Shown here: piece after piece, positions 5,273 to 13,082 of the stretch | Numbering within the stretch: the stretch's first letter is position 1 | Layout: each line of letters begins with the position of its first letter | Assembly (NCBI GenBank): GCA_009784085.1 | Contig: WRCJ01000043.1 | Coordinates: 1 to 13,290 of the forward strand | Direction of reading: 5' to 3' | Length of the DNA stretch: 13,290 bases | DNA from: Oscillospiraceae bacterium | GTDB lineage: Bacteria; Bacillota; Clostridia; Oscillospirales; UBA929 | Program-made: the position numbers and the translations under genes | Notes under the pieces: model-generated | Database searches by the model: none | What the model was told of the DNA's origin: nothing | Seen by the model: only the letters and a program-made list of their open reading frames with translations

Positions 5273-8152
5273 TTAACTGGTAACGTTGATGTTGACGGTG
5301 AAGTACTCCTGGGCGAGGACATCGATCACGGTAATGACGGTGGTGCCGGTTTTCACACCGGTCACGAGGCCGGTGGGGCTGACCGTGACGTTGGCGTTGG
5401 AGGCGACATAGAAGACCGTTTCCGGGCTGTTGGAGTTGATCTTAATCTGGTAGGTCATGCCTTTTCTGATGACGGGGGATTGCGGCTGGTTGCCAATGTT
5501 GAATATCTTCAAATCTTGGTAGTCGGACAGCTTGGCGACGGCGTCGGCTATCTCCGCCACCGATCCATCTACGAATAGATCCTCGGTGGACGCATAGTAA
5601 GCCCACGCGCCAGCCCAGCTCATGGCGGTGTAGGTCGATTCGCTCAGCGATCCCATCCAGCTCACGAAGCCCGCTCTGGCTCCTTTGAGGGCCACGACGC
5701 TGACAAGGTTGGCCTTGGCTCCTTCCAACGCGAGGGTCGCGGCGACGATTTCCTCGTAGAGGGAAGTCCAGTTGTCATAGACATCGATGATTTCCTGCAC
5801 AGCGACCCAGGAGGCAGCCGTGTAATCCGCCTCATCCAGGGCTGCCAAAGCCAAAGCAGCGCCCAACGCGGTCTTGTCGGGAACCTGAATCGCGCCGATA
5901 TCCACGCGGGCAGCGGTCACCGGGGATCCGAAGAAGTCACGGCCGCCGTTGAAGGGCGTGCCGAGGTCGTCGTTGGCGGCGAGGGAGGCGAAGGTTCTCC
6001 CGGTCGTCAACACGTCCGTCCAGTTGTTGTTCACCACGATGCCCCCGCCAATCATCGGGGAACCCTGCTTGGGCATAAAGTTCCTCAACTGCTTAAAGAT
6101 GCCGGACTTGGAGGGCACGCCCACGCCGGTGGGCGCGTATATCGTGGTCGCGGGGTACGTGGTCGTGCCGGAAGCGGTAATCGGGGTCCCCGTGGGGCCG
6201 GGATCCACGATCATCGGGTTGGCCGCCCCCAGCGGCGCATTGGTGTTGTAGACGATGGTGTTGCCCTGGCCCGCGCCGCCCGCAAGCGCCTGCGTCATGG
6301 CGGCCGGGAAGTTATAGAAGATGTTGTTCTTCCATGTAACCGGATTCCTGGTGAAGTTGGCGTTCAACCCGTAGGTGGCGCTGGAGGACACCGTGGTCAG
6401 CGGCGTGGCATTGTTGTAGAAGAACAGGTTGTTGAAGAATTGGGCGTCCACGTTCGAACCCTGCCCGGCGGTAAGGGCCGATCCATACGCATGGGTAACC
6501 CAGGTGCCGGAGAGCGCGCCGCCGTCGTCATTCTTGAAGAAGCGGGTGCGGGGGTTGTTGAAGATGACGGTGTTGTTGTAGGCGCGCAGGCCATGGTTCC
6601 CGCGGCGCCATTCGATGACGCCCCAAGTGGCGCCCTGGCCGTCGTTCTTGCTGATGTTGTAACGCCAGACATGCTGGAAGCCGTACAGCGGGTCGGTGGT
6701 GTTGCAGTTCATCATCCAACCGCCGTAGTTGTCATGGGTGTAGTTATATTGGAGATAGATGTCGTTGCAGAGGGCGTCGATCTCCATGCCCTGGCCGTCG
6801 CCGTTGCTGCCATGCGAGAAGTTGGGCTTGTTGTGCATGCCGTAGCACTCGTTGTACTGGAAGGTCACGTTCGAGGAACTCCAGGTGAAGATACCCACGG
6901 CCATTTGCGTCCTCAATTCGCAGTAATAGACCAGGTTGTTCTCCATGACCGCGTTTTCGAAGTTGTCTACGATGACAGCGTCGCCGGCGATATCGTGGAA
7001 GATGTTGTTGGAGAAGTAGGCGTTCTTATTGGGTACCCAGCCGCCCCTCGTCGTGCCGCTCGGCGGAAGGTAAGGCGCGTGATATACGGCCTGCGTCCCC
7101 GTCGCCGAAGTCCTCCAGTTGTTCCCCTGGTAGGTATTGCTCCGATTGGCCCAGGGGCTGGTATTGTTGATGCCGTCGCGCGTCAGATCATACAGCTCGC
7201 AGTTTGTGACGGTGACATCGTGGATCGCGCTGACGACGCGGTTGGCCTGTACCGGGTTTGTGTTGACCTGGAAGATGAGGCCGCCGGAGGATTTGCCCCG
7301 GTTGGTGTTGGCGCCGTGATAGCCGTGGATCACCAGGTTGTCGAAGGTGTAACCGTAAGTATCGCCGGCGTCCTCATTGTACACCAGGATGCCCCGGCGG
7401 TAGCGCGTGCCGCTGGAGCCCGTCGTGCCGGTGCCCGTCGTGGCATAGCTATCGTTCCCGTGGTTTGTGCGCGTCGTCCACGGGGAGTAGGGGTCATGCA
7501 GCTCCAGGTCGCGCACCTCGTAATGCTGCACGTTGGCCAGCCGGATTTGATCCACGCCGAAGTACGGGTAGCTGCCGTTGTTGACAAACCAGTAGGGGTA
7601 GAACACGTAGTCGGCGTTCATGTTGGGCATCACCGTGCCGGCGGCGATAGTGCCGCCGTTGCTGGCGACAGTCCCGCCCGCGACAGCCGCAGCCGGCGTG
7701 GCGGCGGTGGTACGCGTATAGTTGCCCTCCGGCGTGGGTACCAGCTTGGGACGCGGGCCCTCACCGTAGGAGGCGATGACGATGGGTGCCGCTTTGGTAC
7801 CGGAACCCTTGGGTACCAGCGAACCGACAAAGGTGCCGCCCCGCTTGTACAGGATATGGTCGCCGGGCTGGAAAGCCGTGACTTGGTTGACCCTCGCGGA
7901 GGTTTTCCAGGCCGTCGCGGGCGTCAAGCCGTCGTTGGTGTCCAGGCCGTCCACGTCATCGACGTAGTAGCAACGGACGCCTGCGGGGGGAAGGTAGACC
8001 CTGTTTTCGTCGGGGCCGTCGGTGATATCGAAGTCCCCTGCGGTGGTAAGTGTCGAGACGTCTTTCGCCATGGCGGGCGCCACCACCAATCCGGCCAGGA
8101 GCACCAGCGACAACAGGGCGGCAGCCAGCCTTTTGCATGTTTGTGAACGCAT
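5273..8152 (-). CDS. Secreted right-handed beta-helix protein with FIVAR-like and Big_2-like modules
   Basis: This 959-residue exported protein begins with a Sec signal peptide (basic MRSQTCKR, hydrophobic core, cleavage near AMA-KD at residue 29). Next is the YYVDDVDGLDTNDG-TPATAWKT onset typical of parallel beta-helix polysaccharide-active proteins, then an Asn/Asp-rich helix to about residue 750 with NNIFHDI, ENNLVYYCE, FQYNECYGM, GQGMEID and YLQYNYTHDNYGG rungs. It closes with GRDFFGSPV-ARVDIGAIQ, a common ending for this fold. Residues about 759-890 hold two helical FIVAR-like repeats (EADYTAASW, ESTYTAMSW), and the last 64 residues are a Big_2-like Ig domain. No LPXTG, transmembrane tail or SLH domain is seen. 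The fold suggests a polysaccharide lyase, hydrolase or binding role; the substrate is unknown. The ATG at 8150-8152 has AAGGAGG upstream. It is the last gene before the terminator. Confidence 0.88.
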   Translation of the reverse strand: MRSQTCKRLAAALLSLVLLAGLVVAPAMAKDVSTLTTAGDFDITDGPDENRVYLPPAGVRCYYVDDVDGLDTNDGLTPATAWKTSARVNQVTAFQPGDHILYKRGGTFVGSLVPKGSGTKAAPIVIASYGEGPRPKLVPTPEGNYTRTTAATPAAAVAGGTVASNGGTIAAGTVMPNMNADYVFYPYWFVNNGSYPYFGVDQIRLANVQHYEVRDLELHDPYSPWTTRTNHGNDSYATTGTGTTGSSGTRYRRGILVYNEDAGDTYGYTFDNLVIHGYHGANTNRGKSSGGLIFQVNTNPVQANRVVSAIHDVTVTNCELYDLTRDGINNTSPWANRSNTYQGNNWRTSATGTQAVYHAPYLPPSGTTRGGWVPNKNAYFSNNIFHDIAGDAVIVDNFENAVMENNLVYYCELRTQMAVGIFTWSSSNVTFQYNECYGMHNKPNFSHGSNGDGQGMEIDALCNDIYLQYNYTHDNYGGWMMNCNTTDPLYGFQHVWRYNISKNDGQGATWGVIEWRRGNHGLRAYNNTVIFNNPRTRFFKNDDGGALSGTWVTHAYGSALTAGQGSNVDAQFFNNLFFYNNATPLTTVSSSATYGLNANFTRNPVTWKNNIFYNFPAAMTQALAGGAGQGNTIVYNTNAPLGAANPMIVDPGPTGTPITASGTTTYPATTIYAPTGVGVPSKSGIFKQLRNFMPKQGSPMIGGGIVVNNNWTDVLTTGRTFASLAANDDLGTPFNGGRDFFGSPVTAARVDIGAIQVPDKTALGAALALAALDEADYTAASWVAVQEIIDVYDNWTSLYEEIVAATLALEGAKANLVSVVALKGARAGFVSWMGSLSESTYTAMSWAGAWAYYASTEDLFVDGSVAEIADAVAKLSDYQDLKIFNIGNQPQSPVIRKGMTYQIKINSNSPETVFYVASNANVTVSPTGLVTGVKTGTTVITVIDVLAQEYFTVNINVTS

Positions 8153-8192
8153 TTTTCTTCCTCCTTAGTGTTTTCTCGTTTTTGATGCCGTG

Positions 8193-9152
8193 CTAGAACC
8201 GGAGTTTGCTCAGTTGGATCGCCGATTCGACAACCTCGGGGTAGTAGACCTCCCGCACATACTCGAGGGCAACGGTGAACTCCACCTCTTCAAAGGATGG
8301 CCGATCGATGGTGACCTCCAGGACTTTGGCCCTCCGCTTGACTAGTCCGAATTCATCCTCGTACTCCCCTTCCCATACGGAACCCTGTTCGTATTCCATG
8401 GTCAGCAGGAAATCGCCCAGTTCGTCGCCCAAGCGGGACATGGTCTTGAGATCATTCCTCGTTACGCTGATCTCCTCGGTGATCCCATTGACTGTATATT
8501 CGTATCTCACCCCCTCTATGCTCTGATATCGCTCCTTGTTGTTATGGTAAAACCCGAGGACTTGGTCGCGTAAGGCGTCCCCGAAATTTTCGCGCATGAT
8601 GCCCACAATCTCCAGTTCCAGGTTGCTGTATAGAAACTGGAAATAGCCGATCGCGTCGAAGGACACCGGGCCGTAGAATACCTCGCCCGCCTCCTTCATC
8701 CGCTTCCGTTCGGCGTTCTCCCGAGCTAAACTCCCGAGCATGCCCTCATAAGTAAAGGTCTCGCAGAGGCCCAGATGGCTGCCGATGGCGAATTTCGCGT
8801 TGACTTCCAGAATCATCCGATCGGTTTTTGCGGCCAGCTCCTCATCGGTCGGCTGCCACAGATCGCGCTTGACAAAGGCTTCAAAAAAAGCGTATTCGTC
8901 GCGGCTGATATTGCGTTCGAGCCAGCCCGCCTTCTTGACGGCCGCCGGTATCTCCCCGTAGGAATCGTAGGAATCCTCCGGCGCGCCCGATATAAAAAAC
9001 ACCCACACACAAACTATGACGGCGCACGCCGCCAGCGCGCCGCCGACGACAAGCAGGGCACGCGTCCTGGTTTTTTTCACCGACGCCTGCGCATCGGCCT
9101 TGCCCCGCATGGCGGGGCGCCTCTTTTTACGTTGCTTCGACAGCTTCGACAT
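8193..9152 (-). CDS. Single-pass membrane protein with SurA/PrsA-N-like extracytoplasmic domain
   Basis: This 319-residue protein has a very basic N-terminus (KQRKKRRP...KK), one transmembrane helix at about residues 31-54, and an extracytoplasmic domain of about 265 residues. The first half is helical (ISRDEYAFFEAFVKRDLW, a hydrophobic-charged stretch to about 190, including EVFYGPVSFDAIGYFQFLYSN). It recalls SurA/PrsA N-terminal chaperone domains found in Bacillota beside polysaccharide-processing genes. I see no parvulin PPIase domain. The second half has short beta-like segments. A role in folding or delivering the secreted beta-helix protein encoded next is an inference from position. 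The ATG at 9150-9152 follows AAGGAG by 5 nt. Spacing is 40 nt on each side, so it is inside the operon. The family assignment is by resemblance only. Confidence 0.7.
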   Translation of the reverse strand: MSKLSKQRKKRRPAMRGKADAQASVKKTRTRALLVVGGALAACAVIVCVWVFFISGAPEDSYDSYGEIPAAVKKAGWLERNISRDEYAFFEAFVKRDLWQPTDEELAAKTDRMILEVNAKFAIGSHLGLCETFTYEGMLGSLARENAERKRMKEAGEVFYGPVSFDAIGYFQFLYSNLELEIVGIMRENFGDALRDQVLGFYHNNKERYQSIEGVRYEYTVNGITEEISVTRNDLKTMSRLGDELGDFLLTMEYEQGSVWEGEYEDEFGLVKRRAKVLEVTIDRPSFEEVEFTVALEYVREVYYPEVVESAIQLSKLRF

Positions 9153-9163
9153 GGTATCTCCTT

Positions 9164-9198
9164 CTCAATACGCAATACGCAATACTCATTACTCAATA
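9164..9198 (-). repeat. Five-unit heptamer array from the fucosidase stop to the next SD
   Basis: The minus strand consists of five abutting 7-nt units from 9198 to 9164: TATTGAG, TAATGAG, TATTGCG, TATTGCG, TATTGAG. The first unit contains the last Tyr codon and the TGA stop of the fucosidase gene; the last abuts the AAGGAG (9158-9163) of the next gene. Unit 1 holds a TGA, unit 2 holds TAA and TGA, and unit 5 holds a TGA. Confidence 0.9.
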
Positions 9199-10632
9199 CA
9201 GCCCCACAAAGCGAAGCGTGGGATACAAGCGGCTCTCGGTTACGGTTACCCGGACGGCGTCCGCCGTCACGGGCGGGAAGCGGCAGATCTTCCGGAAGCC
9301 CACCGTCGTGCCGCGATAGATCTCCCGCCACGCCACGCCGTCGCGGGCGGACAGCGTAAAGGCCTCGATGCGCTGGCTCTCCCGGATCTGTTCGCACAGC
9401 ACGGCGCGGCTGATGGTTACGGCGCGGGGCAATGTGACGGTGATCGCCCCCCTCTCGCCCTCGCCATGCCAGAAGCTGTCGTCGTCCACCAGGATCTCTG
9501 GGGCGGGAACCTCCGGGGCAGGGATCTCCGGGGCGGGCCTGCCCGAACCGTCATGGGCATGGGCGGCCGCACCCGGCGCGGCGAGGATGTTTACGCTGTA
9601 TATCGCGCGCAGGGCATCGCCGAGTTCCCGCAACCGGGCGACGTCCGCTTCGTGGATCAGGCCCCGGGTGTCGGGCGGCACGTTGAGCAGCAGCACGGCA
9701 TTGCCGCCGGCGCTGGCCTCGTAAATATCCAATAGGTTTTCCAGGGAACGCGCTTTGCCGTCGTCTTCCGGGTGGTAAAACCAGCCCGGGCGGATGGATA
9801 CATCCACCTCGGCGGGGTACCAGCACAGTTCCCCTTCGTTTTCCAAGGCCCGGCGGCTGCCCAAATCCACATCCTCGGGGGAAAGCCCCCGCTCGCGGAA
9901 GTCTGTGTCGTCGCCTTGCTGGGATTTTGCCGCGATAATATGGGCGTCCCGGAGACGTACGGGTACGACGCTCCACTCCGACGGGCGGGTTTCGCCGGCC
10001 TCGTTGCCGATCCAGCGCACGTCGGGCCCGATGATCGAAATGGCGGCGTGGGGCTGGTTCCGGCGGACGATGGCGTAATAACGCTCCCAATCGTACACCT
10101 GCCGCTTGCCCTCGGGCCCCTCGCCGCAGGCGCCGTCGAACCATACGCAATACAGTTCGCCGTAGTGGGACGTAATCTCTTCCAGTTGCGCGCAGAAATA
10201 GTCGTCGTATGATTTGCCTGTCCCATAGCGAGGCTCGTGCCTGTCCCAGGGCGATAAATACAAGCCCAGCTTCAGATTAAATTTTTCGCAGGATGCGGAA
10301 AGACTGGCCACGACATCCACAGGCTGGGGCGCATACATCGCGCTGTGCCTGGTGTGGGCGGTGTCCCACAGGCAGAAGCCGTCGTGATGCTTGGCCGTGA
10401 GGATGCACGCACGCACGCCGGCGGCGCGCAACGCTTCGCACCACTGGTCGGTGTCCAGCGCGGCGGGGCGGAAGCAAGCGGGATCCTCCTGGCCGTCCCC
10501 CCATTCGCGGTTTGTGAACGTGTTCATGCCAAAGTGCAAAAAGGCCGTAAAGCCCAGCGACTGCCAGGCGATCTGCCGCTCGTCCGGTTTCACTTCCACA
10601 AGGCGGGAAATGTCCATAGTATCCACGTTCAC
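9193..10632 (-). CDS. GH29 alpha-L-fucosidase, intracellular
   Basis: This 479-residue enzyme hydrolyses terminal alpha-L-fucose from glycans by the retaining GH29 mechanism. Motifs are HFGMNTFT (33-40), AKHHDGFCLW (80-89), LGLYLSPWDRH (122-132), WFDGACGEG (164-172) with Asp166 the predicted nucleophile, and RWIGNEAG (206-213). This pattern resembles GH29 subfamily B, usually alpha-1,3/1,4-specific. A PAPE[IV] linker at about 366-380 leads to a C-terminal beta-sandwich of about 95 residues. No signal peptide is present, so it should act in the cytosol on imported oligosaccharides. The start is uncertain: GTG at 10630-10632, GTG at 10624-10626 (AAGGAG 5 nt upstream) or ATG at 10615-10617. It lies 19 nt after the GH112 gene, whose substrate it would expose. 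Confidence 0.93.
   Translation of the reverse strand: MNVDTMDISRLVEVKPDERQIAWQSLGFTAFLHFGMNTFTNREWGDGQEDPACFRPAALDTDQWCEALRAAGVRACILTAKHHDGFCLWDTAHTRHSAMYAPQPVDVVASLSASCEKFNLKLGLYLSPWDRHEPRYGTGKSYDDYFCAQLEEITSHYGELYCVWFDGACGEGPEGKRQVYDWERYYAIVRRNQPHAAISIIGPDVRWIGNEAGETRPSEWSVVPVRLRDAHIIAAKSQQGDDTDFRERGLSPEDVDLGSRRALENEGELCWYPAEVDVSIRPGWFYHPEDDGKARSLENLLDIYEASAGGNAVLLLNVPPDTRGLIHEADVARLRELGDALRAIYSVNILAAPGAAAHAHDGSGRPAPEIPAPEVPAPEILVDDDSFWHGEGERGAITVTLPRAVTISRAVLCEQIRESQRIEAFTLSARDGVAWREIYRGTTVGFRKICRFPPVTADAVRVTVTESRLYPTLRFVGLY
9493..9537 (-). repeat. Three 15-nt in-frame units encoding the fucosidase PAPE[IV] linker
   Basis: Units at 9523-9537, 9508-9522 and 9493-9507 encode PAPEI, PAPEV and PAPEI between the catalytic domain and the C-terminal beta-sandwich of the GH29 protein. 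They differ by a few substitutions, consistent with an older tandem duplication. Confidence 0.75.
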
Positions 10633-10648
10633 TCCTTGCTCACTCCTT
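10627..10648 (-). repeat. Duplicated 11-nt Shine-Dalgarno unit before the fucosidase gene
   Basis: AAGGAGTGAGC (10638-10648) and AAGGAGTGAAC (10627-10637) are tandem 11-mers differing at one base, placed between the GH112 TAA stop (10652-10654) and the GTG at 10624-10626. Each carries a full AAGGAG site, so initiation could use either copy with different GTG codons. Confidence 0.8.
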
Positions 10649-10651
10649 CAT

Positions 10652-12817
10652 TTACAGGGGGAACCAGGCAATTCCCCCGGCGTCCAGTTCGAGGGGGAAC
10701 GCCTCCCCGGATGCATGGACAATCGTCGAGAGCGGCTGATCCACGTTGTTCACGACACAATACGACCCCGCGTCCGGGTACACATGCATCTCTGTGCGCG
10801 CCTCTTCGCTGAACCATTCCTGCAAGCGCCCCTCTTTCCCACAGGCCCACAGCAAGGCGCGGTACAGCAACCTTGAATTCTCGGCGCTGTAAGGCAAGCC
10901 GCTGATGTACACCGTCCTGCCGCCGAACCACTGCCGCGCCGCCATCTGCACCTCTTTGTCCCGGCAAGCCAGAACATCCGCCGAGGTGGCGTAGACGTTC
11001 TTCTTGCCCTCGCCAAAGTCGATGCCGGCGGGCGCCTCCGCCGTGATAAAATGGGGCTTCACATCCCAATTGTACTTGCCGTAGCCCAGCGTATGGCCGC
11101 GCTCCAGCTCCACGCCCAGGGCATCCCCCAGCTGGAAGAATCGCCCCTCCCGCTGGTAGGCGGACGGCTCGCCGACGCCGATAAAACCGCCGCCACCGGC
11201 GATATAGGCGCGTATCGCCTCCAGGATGCCGGTGTCAGCCCAATTCTCCCCGCCGCCGTGCGCCGTATCCTGATCGCCCACCGTGAGGAGAACGTCGATA
11301 TTATCCAAGATGCCCGGGTTTTGCCGGATATCGTCATAACTGATAAAGCTGACGTCGAAGGGCGCCCCGCTCAATATTTCGATGACGCCCGCGTAGCTGT
11401 AGTTCTGCTTTTGGTAAATCGCGTGGTGGACCATGTGGCAACCCCAGGCGCGCATTGCCCCCCAACAGTTGAGCACCGCCACACGCGCCATGCTGAGGGG
11501 GGCGCCCCGCGCTTGCTTTCGCAACGCGCGAAACTCGTCGGCAATCCTCTCCACGGCCTCGACAAAATCCGGGAACTGCAAGGCCAGCTTCAGATAGCCG
11601 CCATACCCGATGCGGTCGATGGGGCATCGCAGGATCGCCCGACGCGCGGTCAGCCAGTTTTCCCTGGCCTCGCCTACAGGATCGCCGCCCTCACAGAACA
11701 CATCGGGGAAGAAGTACGGCAAAAACCTGCCTTCCGTATACTTGACGCCGTCGATGCCGCTGATCAGGCGTAGCGTGGAACCATTGCCGACGCTGCCCAC
11801 CACCGCGTCCAAGCCGGTCTGCCGGAACTCGGGCATAAAGGGCTCCGTGCCGATCCAGTGGTCGCCCAAAAACATCATCGCCTGGCGCCCCTCTTCATGG
11901 ACGATGCCCACGAGCTCGCCCACCAGGGCGCAAACCTCCCGCCGCTGGAACGCCATAAAGTCAAGGTATTCCTGGGACGGGACGCGGTATTGGTTGTTGT
12001 AATAGCCTTGGTCGATGATAAACTCGGGGCGGAACTTGTAACCGACCTCCCTTTCAAACTGCTCCAAGATATAAGGGCTGACGCTGGCCGAATAACCAAA
12101 CCAATCCACGTACTTCTCGCGCCTGAGCTTATCGAAGATCAGCGTGAATTGATGGAAAAACGTGGTGAAACGAACAACATCCACATACGGCCTCGCGCGA
12201 AGGAACCCGCGCAACCGCTCCGTGGAAAAAGCCCGCGTCTTGGGCTGGCGGATATCGAATGTGATTTGCCGCTCGGTGTCCTTCCAGTCGTTGGTCACAA
12301 AGTTGTACATATGGACAGGGTCCCAGATGAGATAGGCCAAGAAGCTGACGCTGTACTCATGATAAGACACCGTATCGCAAATGAGGACGCTGCCCGATTC
12401 GGCGCAATAATCCCAGCATCCTACGGGCACGACGTCGCCGGTCGTCCTGTCTATGACCTCCCACCATCGCCGGATGTCGTCATGGGCGTTGACCTTGAGC
12501 ATATCCTCGCTAAAGCCATCCAGCAATTTGATGGACAGTTCGCCGCCGCCCTGCGCCGTGTGGAAACCCGTTGAGATATAGCACTGCTGCACCTCGTCCG
12601 GATTGGCGTTTGCCCAAGCGTTGTCTTTGCGCGTCGTATAATAGGTCGCGTATATCTTCGCGCCTACATCCCTCAGCTGGGGCGGGAATTCAGTCCCGTC
12701 CGCGTCCCGTATGGCATCCGCGCCCCAGCGACGCATGGTATCAAGCGTTTGATCCACAATATCCAAGTCCGTGGGGATTGTCAGCCGGCCTATATCTTTT
12801 TTCAGTTTGCACACCAA
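10652..12817 (-). CDS. gnpA: GH112 1,3-beta-galactosyl-N-acetylhexosamine phosphorylase
   Basis: This 721-residue enzyme phosphorolyses Gal-beta-1,3-GlcNAc (lacto-N-biose) or Gal-beta-1,3-GalNAc (galacto-N-biose) to galactose 1-phosphate and free HexNAc; lnpA is a synonym. It matches the family along its length: RLTIPTDLD, WGADAIRDADG (31-41), VSFLAYLIWDPVHMYN (157-172), VRFTTFFHQFTLIFD (215-229), IIDQGYYNNQYRVP (267-280) with Asp269 the likely general acid, MMFLGDHWIGTEP (314-326), YTEGRFLPYFFPD (360-372), and a C-terminal glutamine-amidotransferase-like region with GGFIGVGEPSAYQREGRFFQL. It is shorter than the Bifidobacterium longum enzyme (about 750 residues), apparently lacking a surface insertion near IDFGE. 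It has no signal peptide. The TTG start at 12815-12817 has no good ribosome binding site and is uncertain. Specificity among GH112 substrates is not decided by sequence alone. Confidence 0.95.
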   Translation of the reverse strand: MVCKLKKDIGRLTIPTDLDIVDQTLDTMRRWGADAIRDADGTEFPPQLRDVGAKIYATYYTTRKDNAWANANPDEVQQCYISTGFHTAQGGGELSIKLLDGFSEDMLKVNAHDDIRRWWEVIDRTTGDVVPVGCWDYCAESGSVLICDTVSYHEYSVSFLAYLIWDPVHMYNFVTNDWKDTERQITFDIRQPKTRAFSTERLRGFLRARPYVDVVRFTTFFHQFTLIFDKLRREKYVDWFGYSASVSPYILEQFEREVGYKFRPEFIIDQGYYNNQYRVPSQEYLDFMAFQRREVCALVGELVGIVHEEGRQAMMFLGDHWIGTEPFMPEFRQTGLDAVVGSVGNGSTLRLISGIDGVKYTEGRFLPYFFPDVFCEGGDPVGEARENWLTARRAILRCPIDRIGYGGYLKLALQFPDFVEAVERIADEFRALRKQARGAPLSMARVAVLNCWGAMRAWGCHMVHHAIYQKQNYSYAGVIEILSGAPFDVSFISYDDIRQNPGILDNIDVLLTVGDQDTAHGGGENWADTGILEAIRAYIAGGGGFIGVGEPSAYQREGRFFQLGDALGVELERGHTLGYGKYNWDVKPHFITAEAPAGIDFGEGKKNVYATSADVLACRDKEVQMAARQWFGGRTVYISGLPYSAENSRLLYRALLWACGKEGRLQEWFSEEARTEMHVYPDAGSYCVVNNVDQPLSTIVHASGEAFPLELDAGGIAWFPL

Positions 12818-12972
12818 CTTTCATGAGATATGATGTTTCATAATTTCAAGCTTTGAATTGTTGAGCAATTGTCGGAAATACATAAATATACACTTATATC
12901 ATATCACACTCCTTGACTCTGGGGCATAGAGAATATTAACGGCATTATGGACAATATTAACATAAACGTAAC
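12818..12972 (-). promoter_or_regulatory. AT-rich leader of the GH112 operon with direct repeats
   Basis: This 155-nt gap lies between a terminator and the first gene of the carbohydrate run, so it should hold the operon promoter. It is markedly more AT-rich than the rest. No hexamer pair of good quality was found. On the minus strand GTTAATATT occurs at 12953-12961 and 12932-12940, two 9-bp direct repeats 21 bp apart, about two helical turns. An imperfect palindrome, AATTG-TTGAG-CAATT, lies at 12856-12870. I saw no catabolite-response (cre) site. Confidence 0.5.
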
Positions 12973-13000
12973 GGGGGCGCCGGTTATTTCCGACACCCCC
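12966..13000 (-). terminator. Intrinsic terminator after the right-edge gene
   Basis: The minus strand forms an 11-bp GC-rich stem, GGGGGTGTCGG (12990-13000) with CCGGCGCCCCC (12973-12983), containing two G-U pairs and closed by a 6-nt AAATAA loop. It is followed by GTTACGTTTATGTTAAT. The shape closely resembles the terminator at 5161-5191. Confidence 0.7.
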
Positions 13001-13004
13001 GCCC

Positions 13005-13057
13005 TTGCGTGGTTGCTTTGCGTGGTTGCGCCCTATTCGCTTACCAAGCTATTCGCT
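13005..13057 (-). repeat. Short tandem repeats between the right-edge gene and its terminator
   Basis: GCAACCACGCAA occurs at 13018-13029 and 13005-13016 (period 13). Just upstream on the minus strand AGCGAATAG recurs at 13049-13057 and 13033-13041 (period 16). These lie 25 to 80 nt after the stop codon and lead up to the hairpin. Confidence 0.7.
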
Positions 13058-13082
13058 CATCTTATCAAGCGGGGCGCGGACA

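Noticed and set aside
6440..8146. 568-codon plus-strand open frame opposite the beta-helix gene
   Set aside because: It is antisense to a well-supported secreted protein, has biased Val/Gly/Ala/Arg-rich composition, and has no recognisable domain; it is a shadow frame in GC-rich DNA.
12822..12824. ATG just upstream of the GH112 gene as its start
   Set aside because: It is out of frame with the conserved protein (7 nt offset); using it would require a frameshift for which there is no evidence.
12880..12920. Tiny SD-ATG-ATA-TAA minimal reading frame in the GH112 leader (minus strand)
   Set aside because: A good AAGGAG lies before ATG ATA TAA, but a two-codon frame has no further support and may be coincidence.
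838..13057. CRISPR array among the repeats
   Set aside because: Units are 7 to 13 nt and directly adjacent, without unique spacers of 25-40 nt, and no cas gene is present.
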